From assembly GCA_945879015.1 (NCBI GenBank), contig CAMCUO010000028.1:1-35188 (forward strand): a DNA stretch of 35,188 nt, given 5' to 3'. This document shows positions 1-9,172 of the stretch, one piece after another. Position 1 is the first letter of the stretch. Each line of letters starts with the position of its first letter. The stretch comes from Chitinophaga pinensis (GTDB lineage: Bacteria; Bacteroidota; Bacteroidia; 2-12-FULL-35-15). The notes beneath the pieces were generated by a model, which saw only the letters and a list, made by a program, of their open reading frames with translations, was not told the origin of the DNA and made no database searches. Position numbers and translations under genes: made by a program.

Positions 1-193
1 CGACCTATGGGGGTGTGCGTAATTGTGTACGCATTTCATTGTTTATTTCATTCACATTTGTGAGTGTGCTTTCTACTTATTGCGTCTCTCAATAGCACTT
101 AGGTGCGCGAGTGAATAGTTTCTACATAGAAACCAGAGAAGAAATTTAAAATATAAAATAGTTCTTTAAAATAATAGTTTTTTAGTATAATCC
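1..193. other. Non-coding leader before the tRNA-Gly/tRNA-Thr/tuf unit
   Basis: No open frame or tRNA is visible here. It contains small hairpins: a 6-bp stem GTTTCT/AGAAAC with loop ACAT at 118-133, and TGCGTA/TACGCA near position 16-33. A stretch GTTCTTTAAAATAA just before the first tRNA resembles sequences that often precede stable RNA genes in Bacteroidota, so promoter and leader sequence of the tRNA unit probably lie here. I could not fix a clear -33/-7 pair. Confidence 0.4.
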
Positions 194-266
194 GCGAAAG
201 TAGCTCATTTGGTAGAGCGTCAGCCTTCCAAGCTGAGGGTGGCCGGTTCGAGCCCGGTCTTTCGCT
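194..266 (+). tRNA. tRNA-Gly (anticodon TCC)
   Basis: A complete cloverleaf can be folded by eye. The acceptor stem GCGAAAG (194-200) pairs perfectly with CTTTCGC (259-265), followed by discriminator T. The D arm is GCTC...GAGC. The anticodon stem TCAGC/GCTGA encloses loop CTTCCAA, giving anticodon TCC. The T arm is GCCGG-TTCGAGC-CCGGT. CCA is not encoded. It is the first gene of the tRNA-Gly, tRNA-Thr, tuf order common in Bacteroidota. Confidence 0.96.
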
Positions 267-270
267 CTAG

Positions 271-309
271 AAGAGTTGGATTTTAGAAATTTCTAAAATC
301 CACTCTTTT
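271..309 (+). terminator. Long palindromic hairpin after tRNA-Gly
   Basis: The segment 277-302 is a perfect 26-nt palindrome (arm TGGATTTTAGAAA). It extends outward through AAGAG/CTCTT with one bulged T, and TTTT follows at 306-309. This gives an 18-bp stem with essentially no loop, so about four bases would stay open. It may be a terminator or a processing site separating tRNA-Gly from tRNA-Thr. Because the T run is short, readthrough into tRNA-Thr and tuf is plausible. Confidence 0.55.
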
Positions 310-374
310 AAAAAAGTCACATTTTGAATGTGAGTAGGATAAACAAAAGCTGTAGAATAAATACCACTAAATCA

Positions 375-446
<72 letters not shown>

Positions 447-513
447 CTGATTTTTGAAAAAGAATTTTTGATAAGTAAATAAATATAAAATAACAATTAA
501 ATAATAACTAGCA

Positions 514-1701
514 ATGGCTAAAGAAAAATTCGACCGTTCGAAACCACACGTAAACATTGGAACTATCGGTCACGTTGACCACGGTAAAACTACCTTAACC
601 GCAGCAATCACTGTTGTATTGGCTGAAAAAGGTTTATCTGAAGTAAGAGATTTCTCTTCTATCGATAACGCTCCTGAAGAAAAAGAACGTGGTATCACGA
701 TCAATACTTCACACGTTGAGTATTCTACAGCTACTCGTCACTACGCTCACGTTGACTGTCCAGGTCACGCGGATTATGTGAAGAACATGGTTACTGGTGC
801 TGCTCAAATGGATGGTGCTATCCTAGTTGTTGCTGCTACTGATGGTCCTATGCCACAAACTCGTGAACATATCCTTTTAGCTCGCCAGGTTGGTGTTCCT
901 AAAATTGTTGTTTTCATGAACAAAGTGGATATGGTTGACGATCCTGAATTGTTAGAATTAGTTGAAATGGAAATTCGTGAGTTATTGACTTTCTATCAAT
1001 TTGATGGAGACAATACTCCTATCATCCAAGGTTCTGCTTTAGGTGGTTTGAACAAAGATGCTAAATGGATGCCGAAAATTATGGAATTGATGGATGCAGT
1101 TGATGCATACATTCCAATCCCTTTGCGTGAAACTGATAAGCCTTTCTTGATGCCAGTTGAGGATGTATTTACGATTACTGGTCGTGGTACTGTTGCAACA
1201 GGTAAAATTGAAACAGGTGTTATCAACTCAGGTGATGAGGTTGAAATAATTGGTATGCAACAAGAAAAATTAAAATCTACTATCACAGGTGTTGAGATGT
1301 TCAGAAAAATTCTTGACCGTGGTGAAGCAGGTGATAACGTTGGTTTATTGCTTCGTGGTATCGATAAAAAAGATATCCGTAGAGGTATGGTTGTTGTTCG
1401 TCCTGGTACGATTACTCCTCATACTGAATTCAAAGCAGAGATTTACGTTTTGAAAAAAGAAGAAGGTGGACGTCACACTCCATTCCATAATAAATACCGT
1501 CCTCAATTCTACTTACGTACAACTGACGTAACTGGAGAAATTGAATTACCAACAGGACGCGACATGGTTATGCCTGGCGATAACGTAACTATTACAGTTA
1601 AATTAATTGTTCCAGTTGCAATGACACAAGGTCTACGTTTCGCTATCCGTGAGGGTGGTAGAACAGTTGGAGCTGGTCAGGTAACTGAAATCATTAAGTA
1701 A
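514..1701 (+). CDS. tuf: Elongation factor Tu
   Basis: EF-Tu is the GTPase that delivers aminoacyl-tRNA to the ribosomal A site. The protein has 395 residues, the usual full length. The G domain shows [10 protein letters not shown] (P-loop, about residues 19-28), DCPGHADY (G3), NKVDMVDD (G4) and GSAL (G5). Domains 2 and 3 follow, with [11 protein letters not shown] and the conserved C-terminal [18 protein letters not shown]. The ATG start gives the standard [24 protein letters not shown] N-terminus. No Shine-Dalgarno is visible, as usual in this phylum. It sits between tRNA-Thr and tRNA-Trp and has its own terminator, so it probably forms a unit with the upstream tRNAs. Confidence 0.99.
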   Translation: MAKEKFDRSKPHVNIGTIGHVDHGKTTLTAAITVVLAEKGLSEVRDFSSIDNAPEEKERGITINTSHVEYSTATRHYAHVDCPGHADYVKNMVTGAAQMDGAILVVAATDGPMPQTREHILLARQVGVPKIVVFMNKVDMVDDPELLELVEMEIRELLTFYQFDGDNTPIIQGSALGGLNKDAKWMPKIMELMDAVDAYIPIPLRETDKPFLMPVEDVFTITGRGTVATGKIETGVINSGDEVEIIGMQQEKLKSTITGVEMFRKILDRGEAGDNVGLLLRGIDKKDIRRGMVVVRPGTITPHTEFKAEIYVLKKEEGGRHTPFHNKYRPQFYLRTTDVTGEIELPTGRDMVMPGDNVTITVKLIVPVAMTQGLRFAIREGGRTVGAGQVTEIIK

Positions 1702-1726
1702 TAAATAATACAATATTAGTAACAGA

Positions 1727-1756
1727 CAGTGCCCCGAAATATCGGGGTGCTGTTTT
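1727..1756 (+). terminator. Intrinsic terminator after tuf
   Basis: The inverted repeat CAGTGCCCCGA (1727-1737) and TCGGGGTGCTG (1742-1752) forms an 11-bp GC-rich stem with a 4-nt loop, followed by TTTT. Outer arms TTAGTA (1717-1722) and TACTAA (1758-1763) can extend the structure. It separates tuf from the tRNA-Trp/secE unit. Confidence 0.85.
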
Positions 1757-1822
1757 CTACTAATAAAGGGGGATGTTAAAAGCGGTGTTTTTGACATTTG
1801 AATAACACAGTTTGGAGGATTT

Positions 1823-1893
1823 ACAGGTGTGGTGCAAGGGTAGCATACGGGTCTCCAAAACCTTTGATGGGAGTTCGAATCTCTCCACCTGTG
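1823..1893 (+). tRNA. tRNA-Trp (anticodon CCA)
   Basis: The acceptor stem ACAGGTG (1823-1829) pairs with CACCTGT (1886-1892), discriminator G at 1893. The anticodon loop CTCCAAA gives anticodon CCA. The T arm GGGAG-TTCGAAT-CTCTC is well formed. The D arm and the outer end of the anticodon stem are weaker (G-T and one mismatched pair). Location before secE is the expected place for tRNA-Trp in Bacteroidota, which supports the call. Confidence 0.92.
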
Positions 1894-1986
1894 CAGAATT
1901 AAGTTAGAAGTTAATTAAGTTAAAAGTCAGAAGGGTTATACCAACAACTTTGAACTTTGAACTTTCAAACTTTAAACTAAAAAATT

Positions 1987-2178
1987 ATGAGCAAATTTAA
2001 AACATACCTTGATGAAACAGCAAACGAACTTTTTCATAAAGTTAGTTGGCCTACATGGAGTGAATTACAGGGCAGTGCAATTGTAGTTGCTATCGCTTCT
2101 ATAATTATTGCATTAATTGTTTTTGCAATGGATTTTACATTCAACAAAGGAATGGAAGCTATTTACAATTTATTTTAA
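1987..2178 (+). CDS. secE: Preprotein translocase subunit SecE
   Basis: SecE is the small membrane subunit that clamps SecY in the SecYEG channel. The 63-residue protein is of the short single-span type. An amphipathic N-terminal region carries the SecE signature around KVSWPTWSEL (about residues 18-27), followed by one hydrophobic helix (about residues 29-50). It lies 19 bp upstream of nusG, the classical secE-nusG pair. The spacer before it is A+T-rich and contains repeated AACTTT units. Confidence 0.96.
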   Translation: MSKFKTYLDETANELFHKVSWPTWSELQGSAIVVAIASIIIALIVFAMDFTFNKGMEAIYNLF

Positions 2179-2197
2179 TAAAAAATAGTTTATAAAA

Positions 2198-2764
2198 ATG
2201 AGCGAGCAAACAAAAACTGACACATTAAAAAAATGGTATGTGGTAAGAGCTATCAGTGGTCAGGAGAAAAAAGTGAAGCAATATATTGAAGTAGAAATTA
2301 ATCGTTTGGGATTAAGCAATTTTGTGTCTCAAATTTTAATTCCTACCGAAAAAATTTATCAAATCCGCAACGGAAAAAAAGTAAGCAAAGAACGCCCTTT
2401 TTACGGTGGATATATTTTAGTTGAAGCAGCATTAGTGGGTGAAGTAGCTCACGTTATAAAACAAATTACTGGTGTTATCGGATTTTTAGGTGAAACTAAA
2501 GGTGGCCCTCCAGTACCAATGCGAATGGCTGAGGTGAATCGTATCTTAGGAAAAGTAGATGATTTAGCTGAAACAGACGCACAAATAAGTATTCCTTTTA
2601 TTGTTGGAGAAACAGTAAAAGTAATCAATGGCCCATTCAATGGTTTCACTGGAACAATTGAAAGAGTAATTGAAGAGAAAAAGAAATTAGAAGTAATGGT
2701 AAAAATCTTTGGTAGAAAAACTCCATTAGAATTAGGTTACCTAGAAGTAGAGAAAGAAAATTAA
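2198..2764 (+). CDS. nusG: Transcription termination/antitermination protein NusG
   Basis: NusG binds RNA polymerase, increases processivity and links it to Rho or ribosomes. The 188-residue protein has the NGN domain (KWYVVRAISGQEKKV near the N-terminus, then FYGGYILVEA) and a C-terminal KOW domain (VKVINGPFNGFTGTIERV, about residues 130-150). The length is normal. It is closely coupled to secE and followed by the ribosomal protein genes, as in most bacteria. Confidence 0.98.
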   Translation: MSEQTKTDTLKKWYVVRAISGQEKKVKQYIEVEINRLGLSNFVSQILIPTEKIYQIRNGKKVSKERPFYGGYILVEAALVGEVAHVIKQITGVIGFLGETKGGPPVPMRMAEVNRILGKVDDLAETDAQISIPFIVGETVKVINGPFNGFTGTIERVIEEKKKLEVMVKIFGRKTPLELGYLEVEKEN

Positions 2765-2811
2765 TTAACCAATTTGTAAATGTGCTAATTTGATAATTGA
2801 GCTTCCATCAA

Positions 2812-2843
2812 TTTTCAAATTTTCAAATTTTCAAATTTTCAAA
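2812..2843 (+). repeat. Tandem octamer TTTTCAAA x4 before rplK
   Basis: Four perfect head-to-tail copies of TTTTCAAA fill the spacer just before the rplK start codon. The spacer also contains AATTGA-GCTTCCA-TCAATT, a small hairpin (about 2797-2815). Similar A+T-rich repeats occur before secE and rpoC. Confidence 0.85.
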
Positions 2844-2857
2844 TTCAAAAAAAAGAA

Positions 2858-3304
2858 ATGGCAAAAGAAGTAAGTGCAATGATTAAGTTGCAAATAAAAG
2901 GTGGAGCAGCAAATCCTTCACCTCCAATCGGACCGGCATTAGGTGCAAAAGGTGTGAACATTATGGAGTTCTGTAAGCAGTTTAATGCTAGAACGCAAGA
3001 TAGAGCTGGAAAAGTAACTCCAGTTATCATCACAGTTTATAATGATAAATCATTTGAATTCATTTTAAAACACCCTCCAGTAGCAGTTTCATTATTGGAA
3101 ATCACAAAAATTAAAGCAGGTTCAAAAGAATCAAACCGATTAAAAGTTGGTAACGTCTCTTGGGATCAAATCCGCACAGTTGCTGAAGGCAAAATGCCCG
3201 ATTTAAATTGTTTTACTATTGAATCAGCAATGAGTATGGTAGCTGGAACAGCTCGCAGTTTGGGAATGACTATCACAGGTCAACATCCGCTTAAAAACAA
3301 GTAA
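2858..3304 (+). CDS. rplK: 50S ribosomal protein L11
   Basis: L11 forms part of the GTPase-associated centre on 23S rRNA. The 148-residue protein is of normal length. It shows the family N-terminus [21 protein letters not shown], with the proline-rich [10 protein letters not shown] hinge, and the C-terminal RNA-binding domain ending in RSLGMTITG. It is first in the rplKAJL order. Confidence 0.98.
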   Translation: MAKEVSAMIKLQIKGGAANPSPPIGPALGAKGVNIMEFCKQFNARTQDRAGKVTPVIITVYNDKSFEFILKHPPVAVSLLEITKIKAGSKESNRLKVGNVSWDQIRTVAEGKMPDLNCFTIESAMSMVAGTARSLGMTITGQHPLKNK

Positions 3305-3306
3305 TA

Positions 3307-3334
3307 CCCCTCCTAGCCTCCCCGAAGGGGGAGG
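3307..3334 (+). repeat. GC-rich hairpin repeat in the rplK-rplA spacer
   Basis: CCTCCCC (3317-3323) and GGGGAGG (3328-3334) form a 7-bp all but GC stem with a GAAG loop, preceded by CCCCTCCTAG. Its base composition contrasts sharply with the A+T-rich surroundings. It resembles the second GC-rich hairpin at 4157-4191 in sequence style and placement. No T run follows, so it is unlikely to be a simple terminator. Confidence 0.7.
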
Positions 3335-3408
3335 AATAATTTGAGGATAATAATAAACTGATGGAGGCCGAATTAAGTAAGTCGTTTGCACATCATAATT
3401 TTAATAAA

Positions 3409-4104
3409 ATGACAAAAATTTCAAAAAACAGAAAGCTCGCGCTTTCTAAATACGACCCTACAAAGGCGTATTCTTTAGCAGATGCTGCTAAACTCGTTAA
3501 AGAAATCACAACAACAAAATTCGATGCTTCAATCGATATCAGCGTTCGTTTAGGCGTTGATCCTCGTAAAGCAAATCAAATGGTTCGTGGATCTGTTTCA
3601 TTGCCTCATGGTTCTGGTAAAGTATTGCGTGTACTTGCAATCGTTACTCCGGATAAAGAAGCAGAAGCAAAAGCGGCTGGTGCTGATTTTGTTGGATTAG
3701 ATGAGTACATCGAAAAAATTAAAGGTGGTTGGACTGATGTTGACGTAATCATTACGATGCCTTCAGTTATGGGTAAAGTGGGTGCTTTGGGTCGCGTATT
3801 AGGACCACGTGGATTAATGCCTAACCCTAAAACAGGAACTGTTACTATGGATATTGGTAAAGCAGTTACTGAATCAAAAGGTGGTAAAATAGATTTTAAA
3901 GTAGATAAAGCGGGTATTGTTCAAGCCCTTGTTGCTAAAGCATCTTTTGATAGCAGCAAAATTGCAGACAATGCAAATGAATTGTTACAAACAATTATGA
4001 AATTAAAGCCTTCATCCGCAAAAGGACAGTATGTTAGAAGTATTTACATGAGCTCAACTATGAGTCCAAGTATTGAAATTGACAGCAAATTCTTAGGGCA
4101 ATAA
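3409..4104 (+). CDS. rplA: 50S ribosomal protein L1
   Basis: L1 binds 23S rRNA at the mobile L1 stalk and in many bacteria represses its own operon. I choose the ATG at 3409, giving 231 residues starting [16 protein letters not shown], which matches the family. An in-frame ATG at 3361 would add 16 unconserved residues and is rejected. The signature [19 protein letters not shown] is present around residues 127-145. The gene lies between rplK and rplJ, with repeat-containing spacers on both sides. Confidence 0.97.
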   Translation: MTKISKNRKLALSKYDPTKAYSLADAAKLVKEITTTKFDASIDISVRLGVDPRKANQMVRGSVSLPHGSGKVLRVLAIVTPDKEAEAKAAGADFVGLDEYIEKIKGGWTDVDVIITMPSVMGKVGALGRVLGPRGLMPNPKTGTVTMDIGKAVTESKGGKIDFKVDKAGIVQALVAKASFDSSKIADNANELLQTIMKLKPSSAKGQYVRSIYMSSTMSPSIEIDSKFLGQ

Positions 4105-4156
4105 TTTTTAAACAAAACCATCACTAGCCTTGGCTTCCACTAAGCAGTGAAAAACT

Positions 4157-4191
4157 AAACCTCACCCCCAGCCCTCTCCTAAAAGAGAGGG
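4157..4191 (+). repeat. GC-rich hairpin repeat in the rplA-rplJ spacer
   Basis: CCTCACCCCCAG leads into CCCTCTC (4172-4178) and GAGAGGG (4185-4191), a 7-bp stem with a 6-nt loop. CACC and GGTG can extend the closure outward. The form CCTCACCCCCAGCCCTCTCC... is typical of dispersed intergenic repeats in many bacterial genomes. It lies where the rplJ leader would be, the usual site of L10 autoregulation, so it may have been inserted into, or taken on, a regulatory position. Confidence 0.65.
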
Positions 4192-4217
4192 AGAATAAGG
4201 TGAAAAATTAATACAAA

Positions 4218-4715
4218 ATGAAAAGAGAAGATAAAACAAAGATCATCGAGTCGCTGGTAGAAAGAATCAATGCTAATAACAAGATCTATCTGGCTGACTG
4301 TTCTTCTTTATCCGTTGAAAAAATTAACCAATTCAGAAGATCCTGCTTCCAAAAAAACATTTCGATGACAGTAGTAAAAAACTCTTTGCTTAAAAAAGCA
4401 TTAGAGCAAGCTGCTGATAGTCGTTTGGTTGATTTGATCCCAGCATTGAAAGGTGCTACTGCGATCATGTTCACAGAAGTAGGAAACGCTCCTGCAAAGT
4501 TGATTCAAGAGTTCAGAAAGAAAAACGACAGGCCTATTTTGAAAGCGGCTTTCGTTGAAGAAAACATTTACATTGGCGATAAAGAATTGAATGCTCTGGC
4601 AAACATTAAGAGCAAAAATGAACTTATCGGTGAAGTTATTGGATTACTTCAGTCTCCTGCTAAACGAGTGCTTGGAGCTCTTCAGAACAATGCAGAGAAA
4701 AAAGATGCGGCTTAA
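4218..4715 (+). CDS. rplJ: 50S ribosomal protein L10
   Basis: L10 anchors L7/L12 dimers at the ribosomal stalk. The 165-residue protein starts MKREDKTKIIESL and carries an N-terminal rRNA-binding domain (…VVKNSLLKKALEQ…, FTEVGNAPAKLIQEF). The C-terminal helix that holds L12 dimers ends at about LLQSPAKRVLGALQ. It lies 66 bp before rplL, the usual L10-L12 pair. Confidence 0.97.
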   Translation: MKREDKTKIIESLVERINANNKIYLADCSSLSVEKINQFRRSCFQKNISMTVVKNSLLKKALEQAADSRLVDLIPALKGATAIMFTEVGNAPAKLIQEFRKKNDRPILKAAFVEENIYIGDKELNALANIKSKNELIGEVIGLLQSPAKRVLGALQNNAEKKDAA

Positions 4716-4781
4716 TAAGCTCACAGTTTAAAGTAAGAAGTTAAAAAATTAATTAGTAATTAAATTTAAAAATCAAATACA

Positions 4782-5150
4782 ATGGCAGACGTAAAAGCAA
4801 TTGCTGAACAGTTAGTAAACTTAACTGTTAAAGAAGTGCAAGAATTATCAACAATCCTCAAGGATGAGTACGGTATCGAACCAGCAGCAGCAGCAGCAGC
4901 TGTAGCAGCAGGCGGTGGCGGAGAAGCAGCAGCAGAAAAAACTACATTTGATGTAATTTTGCTAGAAGCTGGAGCAGCTAAATTAGGTGTTGTAAAAATC
5001 GTAAAAGATTTAACAGGATTAGGTTTGAAAGAATCTAAAGACCTTGTTGATGGTGCACCAAAACCACTTAAAGAAGGTGTTTCTAAAGAAGAAGCAGAAT
5101 CAATTAAAAAACAATTAGAAGAAGCAGGAGCTAAAGTTGAAGTTAAATAA
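4782..5150 (+). CDS. rplL: 50S ribosomal protein L7/L12
   Basis: L7/L12 recruits translation factors to the ribosome. The 122-residue protein has an N-terminal dimerisation domain ([25 protein letters not shown]). A flexible Ala/Gly-rich hinge lies at about residues 34-50, encoded by a run of GCA/CAG triplets. The C-terminal domain contains [13 protein letters not shown] and [23 protein letters not shown]. The length is normal. The triplet-repeat DNA in the hinge could vary by slippage. Confidence 0.98.
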   Translation: MADVKAIAEQLVNLTVKEVQELSTILKDEYGIEPAAAAAAVAAGGGGEAAAEKTTFDVILLEAGAAKLGVVKIVKDLTGLGLKESKDLVDGAPKPLKEGVSKEEAESIKKQLEEAGAKVEVK

Positions 5151-5177
5151 GCTGTTTCTAATACACTCTTAATAGTC

Positions 5178-5249
5178 ATAATCCTCAGTCTTCAAGCTTG
5201 TCTTGGAGGTTGGGGCAACTGACTTTAACGGTGATTATAATCGTTTTTT
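5178..5249 (+). promoter_or_regulatory. Structured rplL-rpoB spacer ending in T6, candidate attenuator
   Basis: Three nested complementary pairs are visible: ATAATC (5178-5183) with GATTAT (5233-5238); TCAGT (5185-5189) with ACTGA (5218-5222); and TTCAAG (5191-5196) with CTTGGA (5202-5207). A run of six T follows at 5244-5249. In E. coli the rplL-rpoB spacer holds a partial terminator. This structure could serve the same purpose of lowering RNA polymerase relative to ribosomal protein synthesis; that role is inference. Confidence 0.4.
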
Positions 5250-5310
5250 CTTATTAACCTCGTTCAGCTAACAAGCACATCTTGCAAACTGAACATAATA
5301 CTTAAGCACC

Positions 5311-8300
5311 TTGGCTCAAACTAAAAAACCGCAAAGAATAAGTTTTGCATCTATTAAATCTCAGATCGATTATCCTGATTTTTTAGATATTCAACTTCAA
5401 TCGTTCCAAGACTTTTTTCAGTTAGAAACAACTTCTGAAAACCGTCAAAACGAAGGATTATTTAAAGTTTTCGCAGAGAACTTTCCAATATCCGATGCAC
5501 GAAATAACTTCGTGCTTGAATTCTTAGATTATTTTATTGACCCGCCTCGTTATTCACTAGATGAATGTATCGAGCGTGGTTTAACATACAGCGTTCCGCT
5601 TAAAGCGAAATTGCGTTTGTATTGTACAGATCCTGAACACGAAGATTTTGAAACAATCGTGCAGGATGTATACTTAGGTACTATTCCGTACATGACTCCA
5701 AAAGGTACTTTCGTTATCAATGGAGCTGAACGTGTTATTGTATCTCAGTTGCACCGTTCACCTGGTGTGTTCTTCGGTCAAAGCCGTCACGCTAATGGTA
5801 CTAAGTTGTATTCAGCTCGTGTTATTCCTTTCAAAGGATCATGGATTGAATTTGCAACCGATATCAATAGTGTAATGTATGCTTACATCGATCGTAAGAA
5901 AAAATTACCGGTAACAACATTATTAAGAGCTATCGGATTTGAAAGCGATAAACAAATCCTTGAAATATTCGGACTTGCTGACGAATTAAAAGTTAGTAAG
6001 GCTGGTCTAAAAGCAGCAGTAGGTCGTAAATTGGCTGCACGTGTTTTAAAAACATGGATTGAAGATTTCGTAGATGAAGATACTGGTGAAGTTGTTTCTA
6101 TTGAGCGTAACGAAGTAATCATCGATCGCGAAACAATCTTAGATAACAATCACATCGATATGATTGTTGATGCAAACGTAAAATCTATAATCCTTCACAA
6201 ATTAGATGTGAATGCAGGTGACTACGCTATTATCTACAATACTTTACAAAAAGATACTTCCAATTCTGAAAAAGAAGCGGTTGAACATATCTATCGTCAA
6301 TTGCGTAACGCAGAACCACCAGATGAAGAAACAGCTCGTGGTATCATTGATAAATTATTTTTCTCTGATAAGCGTTATGACCTTGGTGAAGTTGGTCGTT
6401 ACAGAATCAATAAAAAATTGAATCTTAACACACCTTCTACAACTAAAACTTTAACTAGAGAAGATATTATTTGCATCATTAAGTATTTGATCGAATTGAT
6501 CAACTCTAAAGCAGATGTGGATGATATTGACCACTTAAGTAACAGACGTGTACGTACAGTTGGTGAACAATTGTATTCTCAATTCGGAGTTGGACTTGCG
6601 CGTATGGCTCGTACAATCCGTGAGCGTATGAACGTTCGTGATAATGAAGTGTTCACACCTACAGATTTGATCAATGCTAAAACATTGTCATCTGTTATCA
6701 ACTCGTTCTTCGGAACAAATCAGTTATCTCAATTTATGGATCAAACTAACCCTCTTGCAGAAATCACGCACAAGCGCAGACTTTCAGCACTTGGGCCAGG
6801 AGGTTTGTCTCGTGAGCGTGCTGGTTTCGAGGTTCGTGACGTTCACTATACTCACTACGGTCGTTTGTGTACTATTGAAACTCCTGAAGGACCAAACATT
6901 GGTTTGATTTCTTCATTGTGTGTATTCGCTAAAATCAATAAATTAGGGTTCATCGAAACTCCATATATGACTGTTACAAAGGGTAGAGTGGATTTGGAAA
7001 AATCTGTTACTTATTTGAGTGCAGAGGAAGAAGGACAAAAAATTATTGCACAAGCAAACTCGTCCGTTGATTCAAAAGGGAAATTTGTGGAAGCAAAAAT
7101 TAAAGCTCGATACGAGGGGGACTTTCCTGTTGTTGAGCCTGAAAAAATAAATTTGATGGACGTTGCGCCAAATCAAATTGCTTCGATTGCTGCATCATTG
7201 ATTCCTTTCTTGGAGCATGATGATGCCAACAGAGCTTTGATGGGTTCTAACATGCAACGTCAGGCTGTACCATTGTTACGTCCTGAAGCGCCAATCGTTG
7301 GAACTGGTCTTGAGCCACTAGTAGCGCGTGATTCACGTGTATTGGTAAATGCTGAAGGCGAAGGTGTTGTTGAATATGTTGATGCTAACGAAATTGTTAT
7401 CCGTTATAATCGTACGGATGCTGATCGTTTAATCAGCTTTGATGATGATATCAAACGTTACCAATTAACTAAATTCCGTAAAACCAACCAAAGTACTTGT
7501 ATCAACTTGAAACCAATCGTTAAGAAAGGTGAGAAAGTAATTAAAGGACAAGTATTGTGTGATGGTTATGCAACTCAAAATGGAGAATTAGCTCTTGGTC
7601 GTAACATGAAAGTGGCATTTATGCCTTGGAAAGGTTACAACTTTGAGGATGCGATTGTAATTTCTGAGCGCGTTGCTCGTGAAGATATTTTCACATCTGT
7701 TCATATCGATGAGTATTCTTTGGAAGTACGTGATACTAAACGTGGATTAGAAGAATTAACTGCGGATATTCCAAACGTTTCTGAAGAAGCTACTAAAGAT
7801 TTAGATGAAAATGGATTGATTCGCGTAGGTGCTGAAGTAAAAGAAGGTGATATCTTAATTGGAAAAATTACTCCAAAAGGTGAAACAGATCCTTCTCCAG
7901 AAGAAAAACTTTTACGTGCAATTTTTGGTGATAAAGCAGGTGACGTTAAAGATGCTTCTTTAAAAGCGCCTCCATCATTACGTGGTGTTGTTATCGATAA
8001 AAAATTGTTCTCTAGAGCAATTAAAGATAAAAAATCGAAAGCAGAAGAAAAACCATTGCTTGATAAAATTGATAAAGAGCACGGAGTAGATGTGACTTCA
8101 TTAAAAGCAAGATTGATTGAAAAACTTTTCACTTTAGTAAACGGAAAAACTTCTCAAGGTGTTATCAATATCCTAAAAGAAGAAGTAGTTGCGAAAGGTG
8201 TGAAATTTACACAAAAAAGTTTAGAGAAAATTGATTTCGCAAATGTGAATGCAAGTAAATGGACGACTGATAAAGAGGTGAACGACAAAATTAAAATGTT

Positions 8301-9120
8301 GCTTCATAACTATAATATCAAGTACAACGATTTATTAGGAGCATTTAAACGTAAAAAGTTTGCTGTTACTATTGGTGATGAGCTTCCTGCTGGTATTGTA
8401 CAACTTGCAAAAGTTTACATTGCTAAAAAACGTAAGTTGAAAGTAGGAGATAAAATGGCTGGTCGTCACGGCAATAAAGGTATTGTTGCACGTATCGTTC
8501 GCGATGAAGATATGCCGTTCTTAGATGATGGAACTCCAGTAGATATTGTATTGAATCCGCTTGGTGTACCTTCTCGTATGAACTTGGGTCAAATTTATGA
8601 AACCGTTCTTGCTTGGGCTGGACACAAATTAGGTGAGAAGTTTTTTACTCCAATTTTTGACGGAGCGACTACAGATCAGTTGAATGAGTGGACAGATAAA
8701 GCAGGATTGCCTCGAAATGGACGTACATTCTTAACAGATGGTGGAACAGGTGAAAAGTTTGATCAGCCGGCAACTGTAGGTATTATCTACATGTTGAAAC
8801 TTGGTCACATGGTGGATGATAAGATGCACTCTCGTTCTATCGGACCATACTCTCTTATTACGCAACAACCATTGGGCGGTAAAGCTCAATTTGGAGGTCA
8901 GCGTTTTGGTGAGATGGAGGTTTGGGCTCTTGAAGCATTTGGTGCTGCCAACATTCTTCAGGAAATCCTTACTATTAAGTCGGATGACGTTGTAGGACGT
9001 GCTAAAGCTTATGAAGCTATTGTTAAAGGTGAAAATATGCCAACTCCTGGTATCCCTGAATCATTCAATGTATTGTTGCATGAATTACGCGGATTAGGAT
9101 TAAATATTTCACTTGACTAA
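5311..9120 (+). CDS. rpoB: DNA-directed RNA polymerase subunit beta
   Basis: This is the beta subunit of RNA polymerase, 1269 residues, the usual Bacteroidota size. The start is TTG at 5311, giving (M)[17 protein letters not shown]. No in-frame ATG gives a better N-terminus and conserved sequence begins at once. The rifampicin region reads [20 protein letters not shown] then [18 protein letters not shown], with the key D, H, R and S residues of drug-sensitive enzymes. Downstream are [11 protein letters not shown], the [10 protein letters not shown] element and the C-terminal clamp segment [24 protein letters not shown]. It is followed by rpoC after a 97-bp spacer. Confidence 0.98.
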   Translation: MAQTKKPQRISFASIKSQIDYPDFLDIQLQSFQDFFQLETTSENRQNEGLFKVFAENFPISDARNNFVLEFLDYFIDPPRYSLDECIERGLTYSVPLKAKLRLYCTDPEHEDFETIVQDVYLGTIPYMTPKGTFVINGAERVIVSQLHRSPGVFFGQSRHANGTKLYSARVIPFKGSWIEFATDINSVMYAYIDRKKKLPVTTLLRAIGFESDKQILEIFGLADELKVSKAGLKAAVGRKLAARVLKTWIEDFVDEDTGEVVSIERNEVIIDRETILDNNHIDMIVDANVKSIILHKLDVNAGDYAIIYNTLQKDTSNSEKEAVEHIYRQLRNAEPPDEETARGIIDKLFFSDKRYDLGEVGRYRINKKLNLNTPSTTKTLTREDIICIIKYLIELINSKADVDDIDHLSNRRVRTVGEQLYSQFGVGLARMARTIRERMNVRDNEVFTPTDLINAKTLSSVINSFFGTNQLSQFMDQTNPLAEITHKRRLSALGPGGLSRERAGFEVRDVHYTHYGRLCTIETPEGPNIGLISSLCVFAKINKLGFIETPYMTVTKGRVDLEKSVTYLSAEEEGQKIIAQANSSVDSKGKFVEAKIKARYEGDFPVVEPEKINLMDVAPNQIASIAASLIPFLEHDDANRALMGSNMQRQAVPLLRPEAPIVGTGLEPLVARDSRVLVNAEGEGVVEYVDANEIVIRYNRTDADRLISFDDDIKRYQLTKFRKTNQSTCINLKPIVKKGEKVIKGQVLCDGYATQNGELALGRNMKVAFMPWKGYNFEDAIVISERVAREDIFTSVHIDEYSLEVRDTKRGLEELTADIPNVSEEATKDLDENGLIRVGAEVKEGDILIGKITPKGETDPSPEEKLLRAIFGDKAGDVKDASLKAPPSLRGVVIDKKLFSRAIKDKKSKAEEKPLLDKIDKEHGVDVTSLKARLIEKLFTLVNGKTSQGVINILKEEVVAKGVKFTQKSLEKIDFANVNASKWTTDKEVNDKIKMLLHNYNIKYNDLLGAFKRKKFAVTIGDELPAGIVQLAKVYIAKKRKLKVGDKMAGRHGNKGIVARIVRDEDMPFLDDGTPVDIVLNPLGVPSRMNLGQIYETVLAWAGHKLGEKFFTPIFDGATTDQLNEWTDKAGLPRNGRTFLTDGGTGEKFDQPATVGIIYMLKLGHMVDDKMHSRSIGPYSLITQQPLGGKAQFGGQRFGEMEVWALEAFGAANILQEILTIKSDDVVGRAKAYEAIVKGENMPTPGIPESFNVLLHELRGLGLNISLD

Positions 9121-9131
9121 ATATTTCAAAT

Positions 9132-9172
9132 TTCAGATTTCAAATTGTTAGCAGTTTGGAATCTGAATTTTT
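9132..9172 (+). terminator. Terminator-like hairpin in the rpoB-rpoC spacer
   Basis: TTCAGATTTCAAA (9132-9144) pairs with TTTGGAATCTGAA (9155-9167), a 13-bp stem including one G-T pair, with a 10-nt loop. TTTTT follows at 9168-9172. As rpoC has no separate clear promoter, this would have to be a partial terminator, a pausing site or a processing stem. The stem is A+T-rich, so it may be weak. Confidence 0.45.

Noticed and set aside
2812..2843. TTTTCAAA tandem as a CRISPR-like array
   Set aside because: Units are 8 bases with no spacers and there are no cas genes; no CRISPR array was seen anywhere in the window.
3361..3408. Upstream ATG extending rplA by 16 residues
   Set aside because: The extra residues are unlike L1 N-termini; the ATG at 3409 gives the standard start and length.
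4766..5179. Open frame of 137 codons antisense to rplL
   Set aside because: It is a shadow of the Ala/Lys-rich rplL gene; the product has no motif and no start context.
6690..6850. Possible rifampicin-resistance changes in rpoB
   Set aside because: [20 protein letters not shown] followed by LSALGPGG keeps the key D, H, R and S residues; the Thr and Ala differences look like normal Bacteroidota variation.
7701..8132. Open frame of 143 codons antisense to rpoB
   Set aside because: It is a Ser/Phe/Pro-rich shadow of a conserved coding region.
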